Part shown: positions 43,266 to 52,101 of the stretch, piece after piece
Layout: every line of letters begins with the position of its first letter
Numbering within the stretch: the stretch's first letter is position 1
Assembly: GCF_016411825.1 (NCBI RefSeq)
Contig: NZ_JAEKMH010000002.1
Location: forward strand, 992,001-1,056,000
Direction of reading: 5' to 3'
Origin: Devosia sediminis
Lineage (GTDB): Bacteria; Pseudomonadota; Alphaproteobacteria; Rhizobiales; Devosiaceae
Length of the DNA stretch: 64,000 nt
Program-made: the position numbers and the translations under genes
Notes under the pieces: model-generated
Database searches by the model: none
The model's input: only the letters and a program-made list of their open reading frames with translations
What the model was told of the DNA's origin: nothing

Positions 43266-43290
43266 ACTTCTTTTCTAACCGGGACTCGCC

Positions 43291-44013
43291 ATGCAAGAGC
43301 CTTTGGACGTCCTCATCGCCAAGCTTGCTTCGATTGGTCGCCTCTTGCCGGAATACGAAACGGCAATTCGCCAATTGCCCATTCGTGTCTCCCAGCTCGA
43401 TCGCGGCGATGACGCCGTGATGGAGGGCCAGATCATGGGCCACTGCTGCGTGGTGATCGAGGGCCTGCTTCAACGTCACAAGCATATGCAGGACGGCAGC
43501 CGGCAGATACTCTCCTTTCACCCGGCGGGCGACATCCCCGACCTGCAGAGTCTGCACCTGCGCAAGGTCGACTATACCCTTTCAGCAACCACGCCGACCA
43601 CGATCGCGACCATCCGCCACTCGGACATGCAGGCCATGCTGCGCAAGCATCCCGGTCTCACCGACCTCTTCTGGCGCGATACCCTTGTCGATGCCGCCAA
43701 ATTCCTCACCTGGATGATGTTGATTGGCCAGGCCTCGGCCGAGGCTCGCATGGCCCATCTCTTTTGCGAGATGTTCATGCGTCTCAAATCCGTCGGCACC
43801 ATCGACAGTTTCGAGTTCCCATTCAAGGTAACACAGTCGGATCTGGCCGACGCGCTGGGCATGTCCATCGTCCACGCCAATCGCACCTTGCAGGAGCTGC
43901 GGTCCGCCGGATTGCTGATTTTTGCCAGTGGTCAGGCAGAGATTTTGGATTGGCCGCGTCTCAGCGAGCTTGGCCAGTTTGATCCCGCCTATCTGCACCT
44001 GGCCGACGAATAG
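43291..44013 (+). CDS. Crp/Fnr-family transcriptional regulator
   Basis: This 240-residue protein has an N-terminal cNMP-binding-like beta-barrel (VIEGLLQRHKHMQDGSRQILSFHPAGDIPDL), a long dimer helix and a C-terminal winged helix (VTQSDLADALGMSIVHANRTLQELRSAGLL). The recognition helix HANRTLQELR replaces the classical SRxLxxL. The Fnr-type N-terminal iron-sulfur cysteines are absent, and no clear cAMP-contact RxS motif is seen, so the ligand is unknown. A similar regulator is encoded at 44.5-45.3 kb. Confidence 0.9.
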   Translation: MQEPLDVLIAKLASIGRLLPEYETAIRQLPIRVSQLDRGDDAVMEGQIMGHCCVVIEGLLQRHKHMQDGSRQILSFHPAGDIPDLQSLHLRKVDYTLSATTPTTIATIRHSDMQAMLRKHPGLTDLFWRDTLVDAAKFLTWMMLIGQASAEARMAHLFCEMFMRLKSVGTIDSFEFPFKVTQSDLADALGMSIVHANRTLQELRSAGLLIFASGQAEILDWPRLSELGQFDPAYLHLADE

Positions 44014-44106
44014 CCACGCAAAAAATCATTATCGTGGAACCTGATTAACCTATGTGAATCGGTCTTCCGTCACTGCGCCCTAGAAGTTGTGTTCGGGGAT
44101 TCTAAT

Positions 44107-44502
44107 GTGACCGTGACCACTTTCCGCGATTTGCGCGTACTCATCGGCGAAGACGAACAGATGCTGGCCATGGACCTGGCCGAGCAGCTTTCGGCGCTTG
44201 GCGCCGAGGTTGTGGGCTCTGCCAACACCGTCTCGCAATTGGAAGCCTTGGCTGCCGATGGGCTGGGAGGCGCCAATGCGGTGGTTCTCGACATCAAGCT
44301 TCTGGACGGCCCTGTCTTCTCCGTTGTGCCCCAACTCGAAAAGCATGGCGCGGCCGTGGTGTTCTGTTCCGGCTATCAGGTGCAGGAACGTCCCGAGGAA
44401 TTGAGCCACATTCAATGGCTCGGCAAACCCGCGCAGGCCGAGGACATCGCTCGCGCGCTATGTCAGGCGGTTGACGCTCGGAGAGACTATCAGATTGACT
44501 AG
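44107..44502 (+). CDS. Single-domain response regulator (receiver protein)
   Basis: This 131-residue CheY-like receiver has the acidic pair in LIGEDEQMLA, the phospho-acceptor Asp in NAVVLDIKLLDG, the Ser in VVFCSGYQ and the Lys in WLGKPAQ. There is no output domain, so it likely acts as a phosphate relay or by protein contact. GTG at 44107 follows GGGGATTCTAAT; an upstream in-frame GTG at 44089 is less likely. Its stop overlaps the start of a Crp-type regulator, which suggests a functional unit. No histidine kinase is adjacent. Confidence 0.88.
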   Translation: MTVTTFRDLRVLIGEDEQMLAMDLAEQLSALGAEVVGSANTVSQLEALAADGLGGANAVVLDIKLLDGPVFSVVPQLEKHGAAVVFCSGYQVQERPEELSHIQWLGKPAQAEDIARALCQAVDARRDYQID

Positions 44503-45253
44503 CGTGCTCAGCGCTCCCCCTGGTACAGACCCCGTCGAACGCTTCCTCCACAGGCTCGCCAAGTTCGAACCTCTGGAGGCCGAGGCGCGTGACGCCCTCC
44601 GTCGGGCCATCGTGCGGGGCCCTCTGGTGCCGCCCTATCAGGAAGTCCATGGCGAATCCGTGCCCGATGTCGTCGTCCTGCTCAGCGGCTGGGCCTGCCA
44701 TTTCCAGATGCTGGGCAATGGCAAGCGGCAGATTTCAACGCTGGTCGTGCCCGGCGATTTCGCCGATTTCGGTTTCCTAACCGGTAGCGCCGCCGATATT
44801 CAATACGTGACGACTGCGCCCAGCCAGTTCGGCCGTATCCGTGCGCGTCAGTTCAGCGAGCTGACTGAGCAGTTTCCCAGCATCATGCGCGCCACGCTTA
44901 AAGCCGCCGCCATGGAAACGGCGATCGGCCGCGAGCGCCTGATCAGCCTCGGGCTGCGCACCGCCATCGAGCGCCTGGCCCATCTCATCTGTGAACTGTG
45001 GTGGCGCCTCTCCGTCGCCGGCCTTGTCGGTCCCGACAACAGTTTTCACCTGCCCATGACCCAGGCCGAGCTCGGTGCGGCTTTGGGCCTGTCGACCGTA
45101 CATGTCAATCGCACCCTGCAAGCGCTGCGCCGGCGCGACATTATCGGCCTCCAGGGCGGCAAGGTGCATATCCACGACCTGAAATATCTCACCACGCTGT
45201 CGAGCTTCGACGCCGGCTACCTCACGGGCGCAGCCCCGAGCCGTGCAACCTGA
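44495..45253 (+). CDS. Crp/Fnr-family transcriptional regulator
   Basis: This protein of about 252 residues has a cyclic-nucleotide-binding-like domain (VVLLSGWACHFQMLGNGKRQISTLVVPGDFADF) and a winged HTH (MTQAELGAALGLSTVHVNRTLQALRRRDII). The recognition helix VHVNRTLQALR is very like that of the regulator at 43.3 kb, so the two may share operator types. TTG at 44495 follows GGAGAG with nine-base spacing and overlaps the receiver stop; GTG 44504 is an alternative. The effector is unknown. Confidence 0.9.
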   Translation: MTSVLSAPPGTDPVERFLHRLAKFEPLEAEARDALRRAIVRGPLVPPYQEVHGESVPDVVVLLSGWACHFQMLGNGKRQISTLVVPGDFADFGFLTGSAADIQYVTTAPSQFGRIRARQFSELTEQFPSIMRATLKAAAMETAIGRERLISLGLRTAIERLAHLICELWWRLSVAGLVGPDNSFHLPMTQAELGAALGLSTVHVNRTLQALRRRDIIGLQGGKVHIHDLKYLTTLSSFDAGYLTGAAPSRAT

Positions 45254-45336
45254 GCATCATCCAAGCAGTTTAACCCACGTTAATGGCGACAGCGGCATGA
45301 CTTGCTAACGTCCCTGTCCAAAGACAGGAATGTACA

Positions 45337-45552
45337 TTGCCCTCATTTAAGATCATCGATCTCCGCTCAGGCATCATTGAGCCGGAAGTTCATACCGAAG
45401 CCCGGTCGCCCGAAATGGCAGCCGAACAGGCGCTCGGTCTCAAGCTCGTTCGCGCGGGAAATCCCAGGAACCTTGTCTGTCGCGTCTATTGGCAGGAGGC
45501 CACCAATACCAACATGGTTCGCCTCTACAGCAAGTCCGAACACCCCCGCTAG
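45337..45552 (+). CDS. Conserved small protein of unknown function
   Basis: This 71-residue protein runs from a TTG start behind CAGGAATGTACA to the motif LVCRVYWQEATNTNMVRLY. The alternation FKIIDLRSG..PEMAAEQALG..NLVCRVYWQ looks like a small alpha/beta fold, and I recall similar short proteins in related genera without a function. An ATG just upstream is in another frame and meets a stop at once. Its end overlaps the convergent hydrolase gene by 4 bases. Confidence 0.6.
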   Translation: MPSFKIIDLRSGIIEPEVHTEARSPEMAAEQALGLKLVRAGNPRNLVCRVYWQEATNTNMVRLYSKSEHPR

Positions 45553-46187
45553 CGTCCCAGCACCTTGTCCATCCAGCGGACGGTTTCCACCGCCATGGTC
45601 TTCATGTGGTCTGCGGCGGAAAAGCCGGATACCGCCTTGCGCGGCTTGAGGTCGTGGTCTCCATCCTCGAGCCAGAGCATGTCGATTGCCGGCGAAAGCG
45701 CATAGGCGCTGACATCTTCCTTAGTGCCGAATGGGTCCCGTGTGCCTTGGACGATGAGGGCAGGGGCCTTCAATCCTTCCAGATGTGCCGTGCGCAACTG
45801 CTCCGGCTTGGCCGGCGGGTGAAACGGATAGCCAAGGCACACCAGCCCGGCAATGCGCCCGGCCTCGAACAGCGGGTCTGCCACCATGCTGGCCACCCGT
45901 CCGCCCATCGATTTTCCCCCGATGAACAGCGCGCCGCTGGTCGGTCCCAGCGCCTCCACCGCGTCGAGAAATTCCGGCATGACCTTCTCCGCCTTGGGCG
46001 GAGGCTTGCGCTCGCCAACCCGCCGCGCCGCCATGTAGCCGAACTCGAAACGGACAATGCGCAACCCCTCGGCGACCAGCGCAGCCGTGGCCGCATTCAT
46101 TGCCGCTGAATCCATCGCGGCGCCGGCGCCATGCGCCAGCAGCAGCGTCAACCGGGCATCTTCTGGTCCGTCAGACAGCAGATCCAT
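45549..46187 (-). CDS. Alpha/beta hydrolase (KANL3/Tex30-like)
   Basis: This 212-residue hydrolase has the N-terminal LLLAHGAGAAMDS, the nucleophile elbow GGKSMGGRVAS (Ser in GxSxGG), the acid in VQGTRDPFG and the catalytic His in LEDGDHDLKPRK. This pattern is that of the KANL3/Tex30 or dienelactone-hydrolase-like group; the substrate is unknown. The start at 46187 (MDLLSDG) follows GGAGAGTTTGCTG and is preferred over an in-frame start at 46265. Confidence 0.82.
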   Translation of the reverse strand: MDLLSDGPEDARLTLLLAHGAGAAMDSAAMNAATAALVAEGLRIVRFEFGYMAARRVGERKPPPKAEKVMPEFLDAVEALGPTSGALFIGGKSMGGRVASMVADPLFEAGRIAGLVCLGYPFHPPAKPEQLRTAHLEGLKAPALIVQGTRDPFGTKEDVSAYALSPAIDMLWLEDGDHDLKPRKAVSGFSAADHMKTMAVETVRWMDKVLGR

Positions 46188-46307
46188 CAGCAAACTCTCC
46201 GTCACACGACCCAATGCGAGGCGGTCCTCGGGGTCAATCACTTTGCGTGCTTCCAAAGGAACCACTTGTTAACGTCTGGCGTTCCCTGGACCTTGATGGA
46301 GGCCGAC

Positions 46308-46502
46308 ATGAATCTGAATTGGATGAACCTGACTCAACCCCAGAAGCGCGCTTTGGCCATTCTGTGCGACGAAGGCCCGTGCCCGCTTCCGGCCGAGCTT
46401 GGTGAGCAGCTCATCAATCTCGGTCTGGTCGAACGCGCGGAAGGCCAGCTCTTCTGCGTCAGTGCATTGGGCGCGACGGTCCCCCCGACCACGCTGCACT
46501 GA
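46308..46502 (+). CDS. Small winged-helix-like protein of unknown function
   Basis: This 64-residue protein begins MNLNWMNLTQPQKRALAIL. It ends with a pattern LINLGLVERAEGQLFCVSALG that resembles the wing of a DNA-binding winged helix. The ATG at 46308 has a strong GGAGG six bases upstream, giving good support for translation. It is a single small gene between a hydrolase and dinB; role unknown. Confidence 0.6.
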   Translation: MNLNWMNLTQPQKRALAILCDEGPCPLPAELGEQLINLGLVERAEGQLFCVSALGATVPPTTLH

Positions 46503-46581
46503 TTGTTTCGCGACCACGATGGATGTTCCCCGTTCCTGCGGGGAGCCCATCGCCGCGCGCATTGACTCCATCTTAGTAGTG

Positions 46582-46596
46582 GAACAAAATAGGAAC
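46582..46596. promoter_or_regulatory. LexA (SOS) box upstream of dinB
   Basis: GAAC-aaaatag-GAAC is a perfect match to the alphaproteobacterial LexA box (GTTC-N7-GTTC on the other strand). It is 19 bases before the dinB start. Confidence 0.8.
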
Positions 46597-46615
46597 ACCC
46601 AGTCCCGAGGGCGCT

Positions 46616-47860
46616 ATGACCGAAGCGACCATCCTCCATGCCGATCTTGATTCCTTTTACGCCTCGGTCGAGCAATTGCTCAATCCCGAGCTGCGCGGCA
46701 GGGCCATGGCGGTTGGCGGCGGGGTCGTTCTGGCCTGTTCCTATGAAGCCAAGGCTTTTGGTGTCCGTGGCGGCATGTCGGGCCGCAAGGCCAAGGAACT
46801 CTGCCCGCACCTGATTTTCGTCCACGGTCATTTCGACCAGTACCAGCGCCTCGGCGACGCCGCCATCGACGTCATGCGGGACTATACGCCGGTCATCGAG
46901 CGCATCTCCATCGACGAAGCCTTTGCCGATGTTGCCGGCTGCACCCACCTTTTCGGTTCGCCCGAGACCATAGCCGTAACCATCCGCAAACGCGTCCGCG
47001 ACGAGTTGGGCCTGCCCATTTCCGTGGGCGTTGCCCGTACCAAGCACCTGGCCAAGGTGGCTTCGCAAGTTGCCAAGCCCGATGGGCTCGTCGTGGTCCG
47101 GCCCGGCACCGAGCTTGAATTCCTCCACGACCTCCCGGTTGGCCTGATGTGGGGCGTCGGTCCGGTCACCGAGCAGAAACTGCGTGACGAGGGTATCACC
47201 ACGATCGGTCAACTGGCCAATACGCCGGGCAAATCCTTGCGCGGCCTCCTGGGCGAAGCCGTCGGGGAAAAACTCGCCGACCTCGCTTGGGATCGCGATA
47301 CGCGTTCGGTCGAAACGCGCCATTCCGCGCGCTCTGCCGGAGCGCAGTCGGCTTTGGGCCGCAAGCCGGCCACCGAGTCGACCTACAAGCCGACGCTGCG
47401 GCACCTGGCCGACCGCGTCACCTCGCGCCTGCGCGCCAAGTCGCTGGTCGGCCGGACGATCACGGTGCGCATCCGCTTTGCCGACATGCGCTCCATCACC
47501 CGCTCCTCCACCCTCGACGCCCCGATTTCGGCAACGGTCATCGTCGCCGAGGTCGCCGAGGAGTTGGTGCGTACGGCTCTCGCCGAGTACCCGCGCGAAA
47601 AGACCATCACGCTCCTGGCCATTTCGGTTTCCCATATCGGCGCGCAGCCGCAGATCCAGCTCGAACTGCCCCTCGGCCTCGTGGACGAAAAGCATCGTCC
47701 CGGCACCCGTCAGGGTCTGGCCCGCTGGTCCGCCGACCGGGCCATGGACAAGGCCCGCACACGTTTCGGCCGTGAGTCGATCGGCTATGCGATCACCCAA
47801 CTCGAGGGCCGCAAGTCCGTGCCCGATGCCTTCCGCGAACTGGCGGAGAAGAACCTGTAG
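46616..47860 (+). CDS. dinB: DNA polymerase IV (Y family)
   Basis: This 414-residue translesion polymerase has catalytic acidic residues in ILHADLDSFYASVEQ and ERISIDEAFADV, and the steric-gate region SFYAS. The HhH region is WGVGPVTEQKLRDEGITTIGQLA. The little-finger domain is TYKPTLRHLADRVTSRLRAKSL. Length is normal; a canonical QLxLF clamp-binding tail is not obvious, although IQLELPLGL lies near the end. An SOS box directly upstream indicates LexA control. The gene appears to stand alone. Confidence 0.96.
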   Translation: MTEATILHADLDSFYASVEQLLNPELRGRAMAVGGGVVLACSYEAKAFGVRGGMSGRKAKELCPHLIFVHGHFDQYQRLGDAAIDVMRDYTPVIERISIDEAFADVAGCTHLFGSPETIAVTIRKRVRDELGLPISVGVARTKHLAKVASQVAKPDGLVVVRPGTELEFLHDLPVGLMWGVGPVTEQKLRDEGITTIGQLANTPGKSLRGLLGEAVGEKLADLAWDRDTRSVETRHSARSAGAQSALGRKPATESTYKPTLRHLADRVTSRLRAKSLVGRTITVRIRFADMRSITRSSTLDAPISATVIVAEVAEELVRTALAEYPREKTITLLAISVSHIGAQPQIQLELPLGLVDEKHRPGTRQGLARWSADRAMDKARTRFGRESIGYAITQLEGRKSVPDAFRELAEKNL

Positions 47861-47941
47861 CTGCCCAAGACGCAGCGCCGCTTGACCCTTTCCGGCAATC
47901 CGCATTGACTGTTCGCAACGACCAAGGCGGGGCAGGGGCAT

Positions 47942-49321
47942 ATGCGTTTTCTCCTATCGGGACTCAAATGGCTGCTGGCCGTCCTGCTCGTGGCGGTTCT
48001 CGGACTCGCGCTCTGGCTGGTTGTGGCCCCGCCCGCCGTCATCCGCGTCGCGTCGGGCTATGCCGCCAAGATTGTCTGCTCCAATGTCCATATTGCCGGG
48101 CGCGACGCCGGCGACGTCATGACCAATGATGTCCAGGCTCCGGGCCACTGGCTCTTGCGATACATGGCGGTCGACAACGACCCCGAAGCGCGCACCACCA
48201 GGGTGGCTTTGCTGGGCCTCTTCGGGCGGAGCGTTGCCGTGGCCCGCGATGGCCTGGGCTGCGTCTCCCTTCCGGGCGGTGCCACTGCGCAGTCTGCCGC
48301 GCTCGCCCCGCTGTCACCCGCATCTGCTTCCGCTGAGCTGCCTTGGCCGGGTGGCAATGCTGCGCCACTCGCCACAGATCCCCTTGTCGCCGCCATTCTC
48401 GATGACCCAGCCCTGACCGGACCCGGCATGCGTGCGGTCGTTGTTGTCAGGGACGGTCAGCTCGTCGCCGAGCGCTATGCTTCAGGGTTTGATGCATCGA
48501 CCCCGCTCCTTGGCTGGTCGATGACCAAATCGGTCACGGCGGGTCTGATCGGAACCCTGGTCGGCGCGGGCCGGATGGACGTCGCGGCCACCAACCTCTT
48601 CGAGGCTTGGGAGGCGGATGAGCGGGCGCGGATTTCGGTGGCCGACCTCATGTCCATGTCCTCCGGGCTCGAGTTCAACGAAGATTATGGCGATGTCACC
48701 GACGTCACTCGCATGCTGTTCCTCGAGCCTGACATGACGGAGTTTGCCGCCGACAAGCCGCTGCGTGCTCCCGCCGGGGAAGCGTTCAGCTATTCGAGTG
48801 GCACTACGGTCCTGCTGTCCGCCCTCTGGCAGGAGGCTGCCGGCGGTGGGGAGGCGGCCCTTGCGTGGCCGCGCCTGGCGCTGTTCGACCCCATCGGCAT
48901 GAGCTCCGCCGTTCTCGAGACCGACGCTGCCGGCACCTATGTCGGCTCATCTTTCCTCTACGCCACGGCCCGCGATTGGGCCCGCTACGGCCTGCTCCTG
49001 CTCGACGATGGCGTGTGGAACGGCAACCGCATCCTTCCCGAAGGCTACGTGTCCTGGATGTCGGAACCGGCCCCCGCATCAAATGGCCTCTATGGCCGGG
49101 GACAGGTCTGGATGCAGGGTCCCGGCGATGACGAGGCGGGCGAGGTGGCGCTCGGCATACCCGCCGACGCCTTCTGGATGCTGGGACATGATGGCCAGTC
49201 CATCGCCGTCATCCCGTCCGCCGACATGGTTGTCGTCCGCCTCGGCCTCACCCCATCGGGTCTGGGCTATCGGCCCGAGCCCATGGTCGGTGCGCTGGTC
49301 AAGGCGCTCGCCGGTACATAG
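47942..49321 (+). CDS. Membrane-anchored serine hydrolase (class C beta-lactamase family)
   Basis: This 459-residue protein has an N-terminal membrane anchor (WLLAVLLVAVLGLALWLVV) and a beta-lactamase/DD-peptidase fold. The nucleophile is in WSMTKSVTAG (SxxK), the second motif is YSSGT (YxN position) and the third is GHDGQS (K/HxG). Proteins of this type include esterases, 6-aminohexanoate hydrolases and peptidases; a true beta-lactamase is not implied. The ATG at 47942 follows GGGGCAGGGGCAT. The periplasmic substrate is unknown. Confidence 0.88.
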   Translation: MRFLLSGLKWLLAVLLVAVLGLALWLVVAPPAVIRVASGYAAKIVCSNVHIAGRDAGDVMTNDVQAPGHWLLRYMAVDNDPEARTTRVALLGLFGRSVAVARDGLGCVSLPGGATAQSAALAPLSPASASAELPWPGGNAAPLATDPLVAAILDDPALTGPGMRAVVVVRDGQLVAERYASGFDASTPLLGWSMTKSVTAGLIGTLVGAGRMDVAATNLFEAWEADERARISVADLMSMSSGLEFNEDYGDVTDVTRMLFLEPDMTEFAADKPLRAPAGEAFSYSSGTTVLLSALWQEAAGGGEAALAWPRLALFDPIGMSSAVLETDAAGTYVGSSFLYATARDWARYGLLLLDDGVWNGNRILPEGYVSWMSEPAPASNGLYGRGQVWMQGPGDDEAGEVALGIPADAFWMLGHDGQSIAVIPSADMVVVRLGLTPSGLGYRPEPMVGALVKALAGT

Positions 49322-49395
49322 CCAGGCCCTCCACGTCCTGACTCGCCCTGTCAAAAATACCTGCTAAGCATCTGGCTCCCACCCGGCAGGTTTCC

Positions 49396-50532
49396 ATGCT
49401 TCAGTCCCATCAGCGCCTCTATCTCCTGCAATTCATCTTCGCTCTCTCCATGGGCGCGTTGCTGGCCCGCTTGCCGGATCTGCAGGTCGAGTTCGCGCTG
49501 ACCGAGGGGCAACTCGGGCTCCTGTTGATCACCATGTCCTGCGGCGTGCTCGCTGGCCTTACTTTCCTCGGGCGCACCGTGGAGCGGATCGGCGCCCGTA
49601 CCACCACCTTCATCACCATCTTCGGCGCATCGACCCTCTACGCCCTCGTGCCCTGGATGCCCTCTGCGCTCTGGGCCGCTCCGCTGCTGTTCATCGCCGG
49701 GGTCCTGGCCGGGGCCCTGGAGATCAACGCCAATGTCGAGGCCGATCGCCACGAGGCTATCCTCGGCCGCCGCGTCATGAGCCGCGTCCACGGCATGTGG
49801 AGTCTGGGCTTCTTCGTAACGGCGCTGATAGCCGCCGTCCTGCGCCAGGCCGCGGTCTCGGTCGAACTCCACATGGCCATCATACTGGCCGTGGTCGTGG
49901 TTTCGGGTCTCTTCGCATTCTGGAACATGCAGACGGCGCCCCGTCGTCCGGGCGACCATGACAGCGACCATCCACCCTTCGCCTTCCCCACTTGGGGCAT
50001 GCTGCCGCTCTGCCTCATCGGCGCGGCACCGCTCTGGGTCGAAGGGGCAGGGGTCGATTGGTCGGCCATCTACATGCGCGATATCTTTGCCGTAGAACCC
50101 TTTATCGGCGGCCTCAGCGTCACGCTGTTCTCGCTCGCCATAGCCATCGGCCGGCTGGGCATGGACCCTGTGGTCGATCGTTTTGACCCGCGCCGCGTGG
50201 CCTTCATGCTGCTGTCGCTCGCCTCCGTGGGTCTCGTACTCGTCGTCACCGCGCCGGGGCCGGTCGTGGCGCTCATCGGCTTTGCCGTTGCCGGTATCGG
50301 CTGTTCGTCGGTCTATCCGCTGGCCATTTCAGCCGCCGCCCGCCGCACCGACCGCCCCGCTGCCGTCAATGTCGCGGCCCTGAGCCAGATGACCTTTTTC
50401 GTGTTTTTCGCCGGTCCGCCGCTGCTCGGCTACATCGCCGAGCACTTTGGCATCCGCTTTTCCTACCTCGTCATCATCCCGGTCCTGCTCGCGGCCCTGG
50501 CGGCGACTCGCGTGCTGGATCGCAAGAGCTGA
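49396..50532 (+). CDS. MFS transporter
   Basis: This 378-residue protein has 12 predicted helices. The loop 2-3 motif FLGRTVERIGARTTTF corresponds to the MFS GxLaDrxGrr signature. GAGVDWSAIYMRD and the C-terminal half SVGLVLVVTAPGPVVALIGFAVAGIGCSSVYP fit the fucose permease/YfcJ-like drug or sugar carriers. Substrate unknown. The gene is single; the ATG follows CCGGCAGGTTTCC. tRNA-Glu genes lie downstream on the other strand. Confidence 0.88.
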   Translation: MLQSHQRLYLLQFIFALSMGALLARLPDLQVEFALTEGQLGLLLITMSCGVLAGLTFLGRTVERIGARTTTFITIFGASTLYALVPWMPSALWAAPLLFIAGVLAGALEINANVEADRHEAILGRRVMSRVHGMWSLGFFVTALIAAVLRQAAVSVELHMAIILAVVVVSGLFAFWNMQTAPRRPGDHDSDHPPFAFPTWGMLPLCLIGAAPLWVEGAGVDWSAIYMRDIFAVEPFIGGLSVTLFSLAIAIGRLGMDPVVDRFDPRRVAFMLLSLASVGLVLVVTAPGPVVALIGFAVAGIGCSSVYPLAISAAARRTDRPAAVNVAALSQMTFFVFFAGPPLLGYIAEHFGIRFSYLVIIPVLLAALAATRVLDRKS

Positions 50533-50612
50533 ACACGCACGCGCGGACGCAACTTCCGCAATGCATCGCTCATCAGCAAGGTGAGGAAACTTCAGTATGT
50601 GTCTGGAGGTCT

Positions 50613-50687
50613 TGGTACGCCCAAGGGGAATCGAACCCCTGTTTACGCCGTGAGAGGGCGTCGTCCTGACCGCTAGACGATGGGCGC
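50613..50687 (-). tRNA. tRNA-Glu (CTC)
   Basis: On the minus strand the 75-base sequence folds with acceptor stem GCGCCCA/TGGGCGT, anticodon loop CTCTCAC (anticodon CTC), T arm AGGGGTTCGATTCCCCT and an encoded CCA end. The G1-T72 pair is a wobble. It is tandem with a tRNA-Glu (TTC) gene. Confidence 0.93.
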
Positions 50688-50735
50688 ACGGTCTTCGATC
50701 TGGCTTCCGCACCTGCATCGAAAGCAGGGGGAAGG

Positions 50736-50810
50736 TGGTACGCCCTAGGGGAATCGAACCCCTCTCTGCACCGTGAAAGGGTGCCGTCCTAACCGATAGA
50801 CGAAGGGCGC
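50736..50810 (-). tRNA. tRNA-Glu (TTC)
   Basis: Minus-strand 75-base tRNA with acceptor GCGCCCT/AGGGCGT, anticodon loop CTTTCAC (anticodon TTC), T arm AGGGGTTCGATTCCCCT and encoded CCA. It lies 48 bases upstream of the CTC gene in transcription order, so the two are probably cotranscribed. Confidence 0.94.
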
Positions 50811-50903
50811 ATCAGTTCGATGGGCGTCGTATAATGGGGTGGTTTTGATTGTGCAACCCCGTTTGCATTGAACCCATGAGGTTTTTTTCTGGCGAGCGAG
50901 TTA

Positions 50904-51380
50904 TCAACAGCCCGAGAAGGTGACGGGACGCCGATAACCCCTCGGGCGGTCACGCACATCCACATGGATGAAGTTGCGGCCGGGATAGCAGCCAAGCCCG
51001 CCAACGCCGTCCATGCTCATTGCAAAGGCGATGAGTTCCTGCTTGGACACGCCCGGAATGTAGAAATCCGCCGCCATGCATTTGGTGTGGTACGAATTGT
51101 CCGCGCCGCCGGCCGCCGCATTGTGGAAAGCGTTGCGATAGCCCGAATTCATCACGATGCGCTTGCCGAACTTCCCCTCGAATTCCCAGATCACGAAGCG
51201 CAGCTTGGGCGAGATACAGAGCGCGTTGACATTGTTCGACGACACATAGGTGCCCCAGTCCTGCCGGAGGCCCGAATAGCCGGCGCCGCTGCCGCTGGCG
51301 AACATGGCCATGGGCAGGCACCCGGCCAGCACCAGGGTGGAAACAACGAGAATGGCGAGGGAGCGAGCGAGGCGAAACAT
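50904..51380 (-). CDS. Lipoprotein of the peptidase M15 (YcbK/DUF882-like) fold
   Basis: This 158-residue protein has a lipoprotein signal with lipobox VLAGC (residues near 20). The fold has NSGYRNAFHN, the zinc-binding His and Asp of SYHTKCMAADFYI and the final IHVDVRDRPRG. These positions match D-Ala-D-Ala metallopeptidases of family M15, suggesting a cell-wall-trimming role in the periplasm or on the outer membrane. The start at 51380 (MFRLARSL) follows GGGAAGATCGCC; an upstream in-frame start would move the lipobox too far. Confidence 0.78.
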   Translation of the reverse strand: MFRLARSLAILVVSTLVLAGCLPMAMFASGSGAGYSGLRQDWGTYVSSNNVNALCISPKLRFVIWEFEGKFGKRIVMNSGYRNAFHNAAAGGADNSYHTKCMAADFYIPGVSKQELIAFAMSMDGVGGLGCYPGRNFIHVDVRDRPRGYRRPVTFSGC

Positions 51381-51522
51381 GGCGATCTTCCCGTGGCGTG
51401 TCGCATTCGCAACAGGCAATGGGTCTTGGGGTTCGATCGCTAAAATTAGAGAGGTTTCGCTAACCCCGCGCTAAGCGGCAGGGTTAGCGGAGCGTTAATT
51501 GCGCCGGCCTGGTCCGGATGCT

Positions 51523-51945
51523 CTACCAGCTACCGGTATTGGGCATCGAAGCCCAGGGCTCCTGCGGCGGCAGGTGGCCGTCCTGGATCAGCTCGATCGA
51601 AATGCCGTCGGGCGAGCGGACAAAGGCCATGTGGCCGTCGCGGGGCGGGCGATTGATGGTGACGCCCATATCCGAGAGGTGCTGGCAGAGCCCATAGATG
51701 TCCTGCACCCGATAGGCGAGGTGACCGAAATTGCGGCCCCCCGCATAGGGCGTCGGGTCGGGATCCCAGTTATAAGTCAGCTCCACTTCGCCGCCGGCAT
51801 CGCCCGGCGCACGCAGGAAAATCAGGGTGAAGCGGCCTTTTTCGTTCTCGGTCCGGCGGACTTCCTCGAGACCGAGGCCCTCGCAATAGAATCGGAGGCT
51901 TTCCTCGACATCGGTGACGCGCACCATGGTGTGCAGGTATTTCAA
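51523..51945 (-). CDS. gloA: Lactoylglutathione lyase (glyoxalase I)
   Basis: This 140-residue metalloenzyme converts the methylglyoxal-glutathione hemithioacetal to S-lactoylglutathione. The four metal ligands are visible: His in KYLHTMVRV, Glu in GGEVELTYNWD, His in NFGHLAYRV and Glu in GISIELIQ. It starts with TTG at 51945 behind GGAGACCTGCC, giving MKYLHTMVRV, the usual family N-terminus; the frame is open far upstream without homology. It is a single gene. Confidence 0.93.
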   Translation of the reverse strand: MKYLHTMVRVTDVEESLRFYCEGLGLEEVRRTENEKGRFTLIFLRAPGDAGGEVELTYNWDPDPTPYAGGRNFGHLAYRVQDIYGLCQHLSDMGVTINRPPRDGHMAFVRSPDGISIELIQDGHLPPQEPWASMPNTGSW

Positions 51946-52101
51946 GGCAGGTCTCCTTTTTGGGCAATCGACCATGGGGTAACAAGCCCGGCGGCACCCC
52001 GCAAGAATTGCTCCAATTGAGCTGTCAACAAAATCGCAACACCTTCTTAACTTTTGGTGCTGAATCGGCCAGACTGATTTGGTCTTGTGAGGAGTACCCG
52101 C

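Noticed and set aside
47942-49321. Antibiotic-resistance beta-lactamase
   Set aside because: SxxK and related motifs show the fold only; the second and third motifs (YSS, HDG) differ from true class C enzymes.
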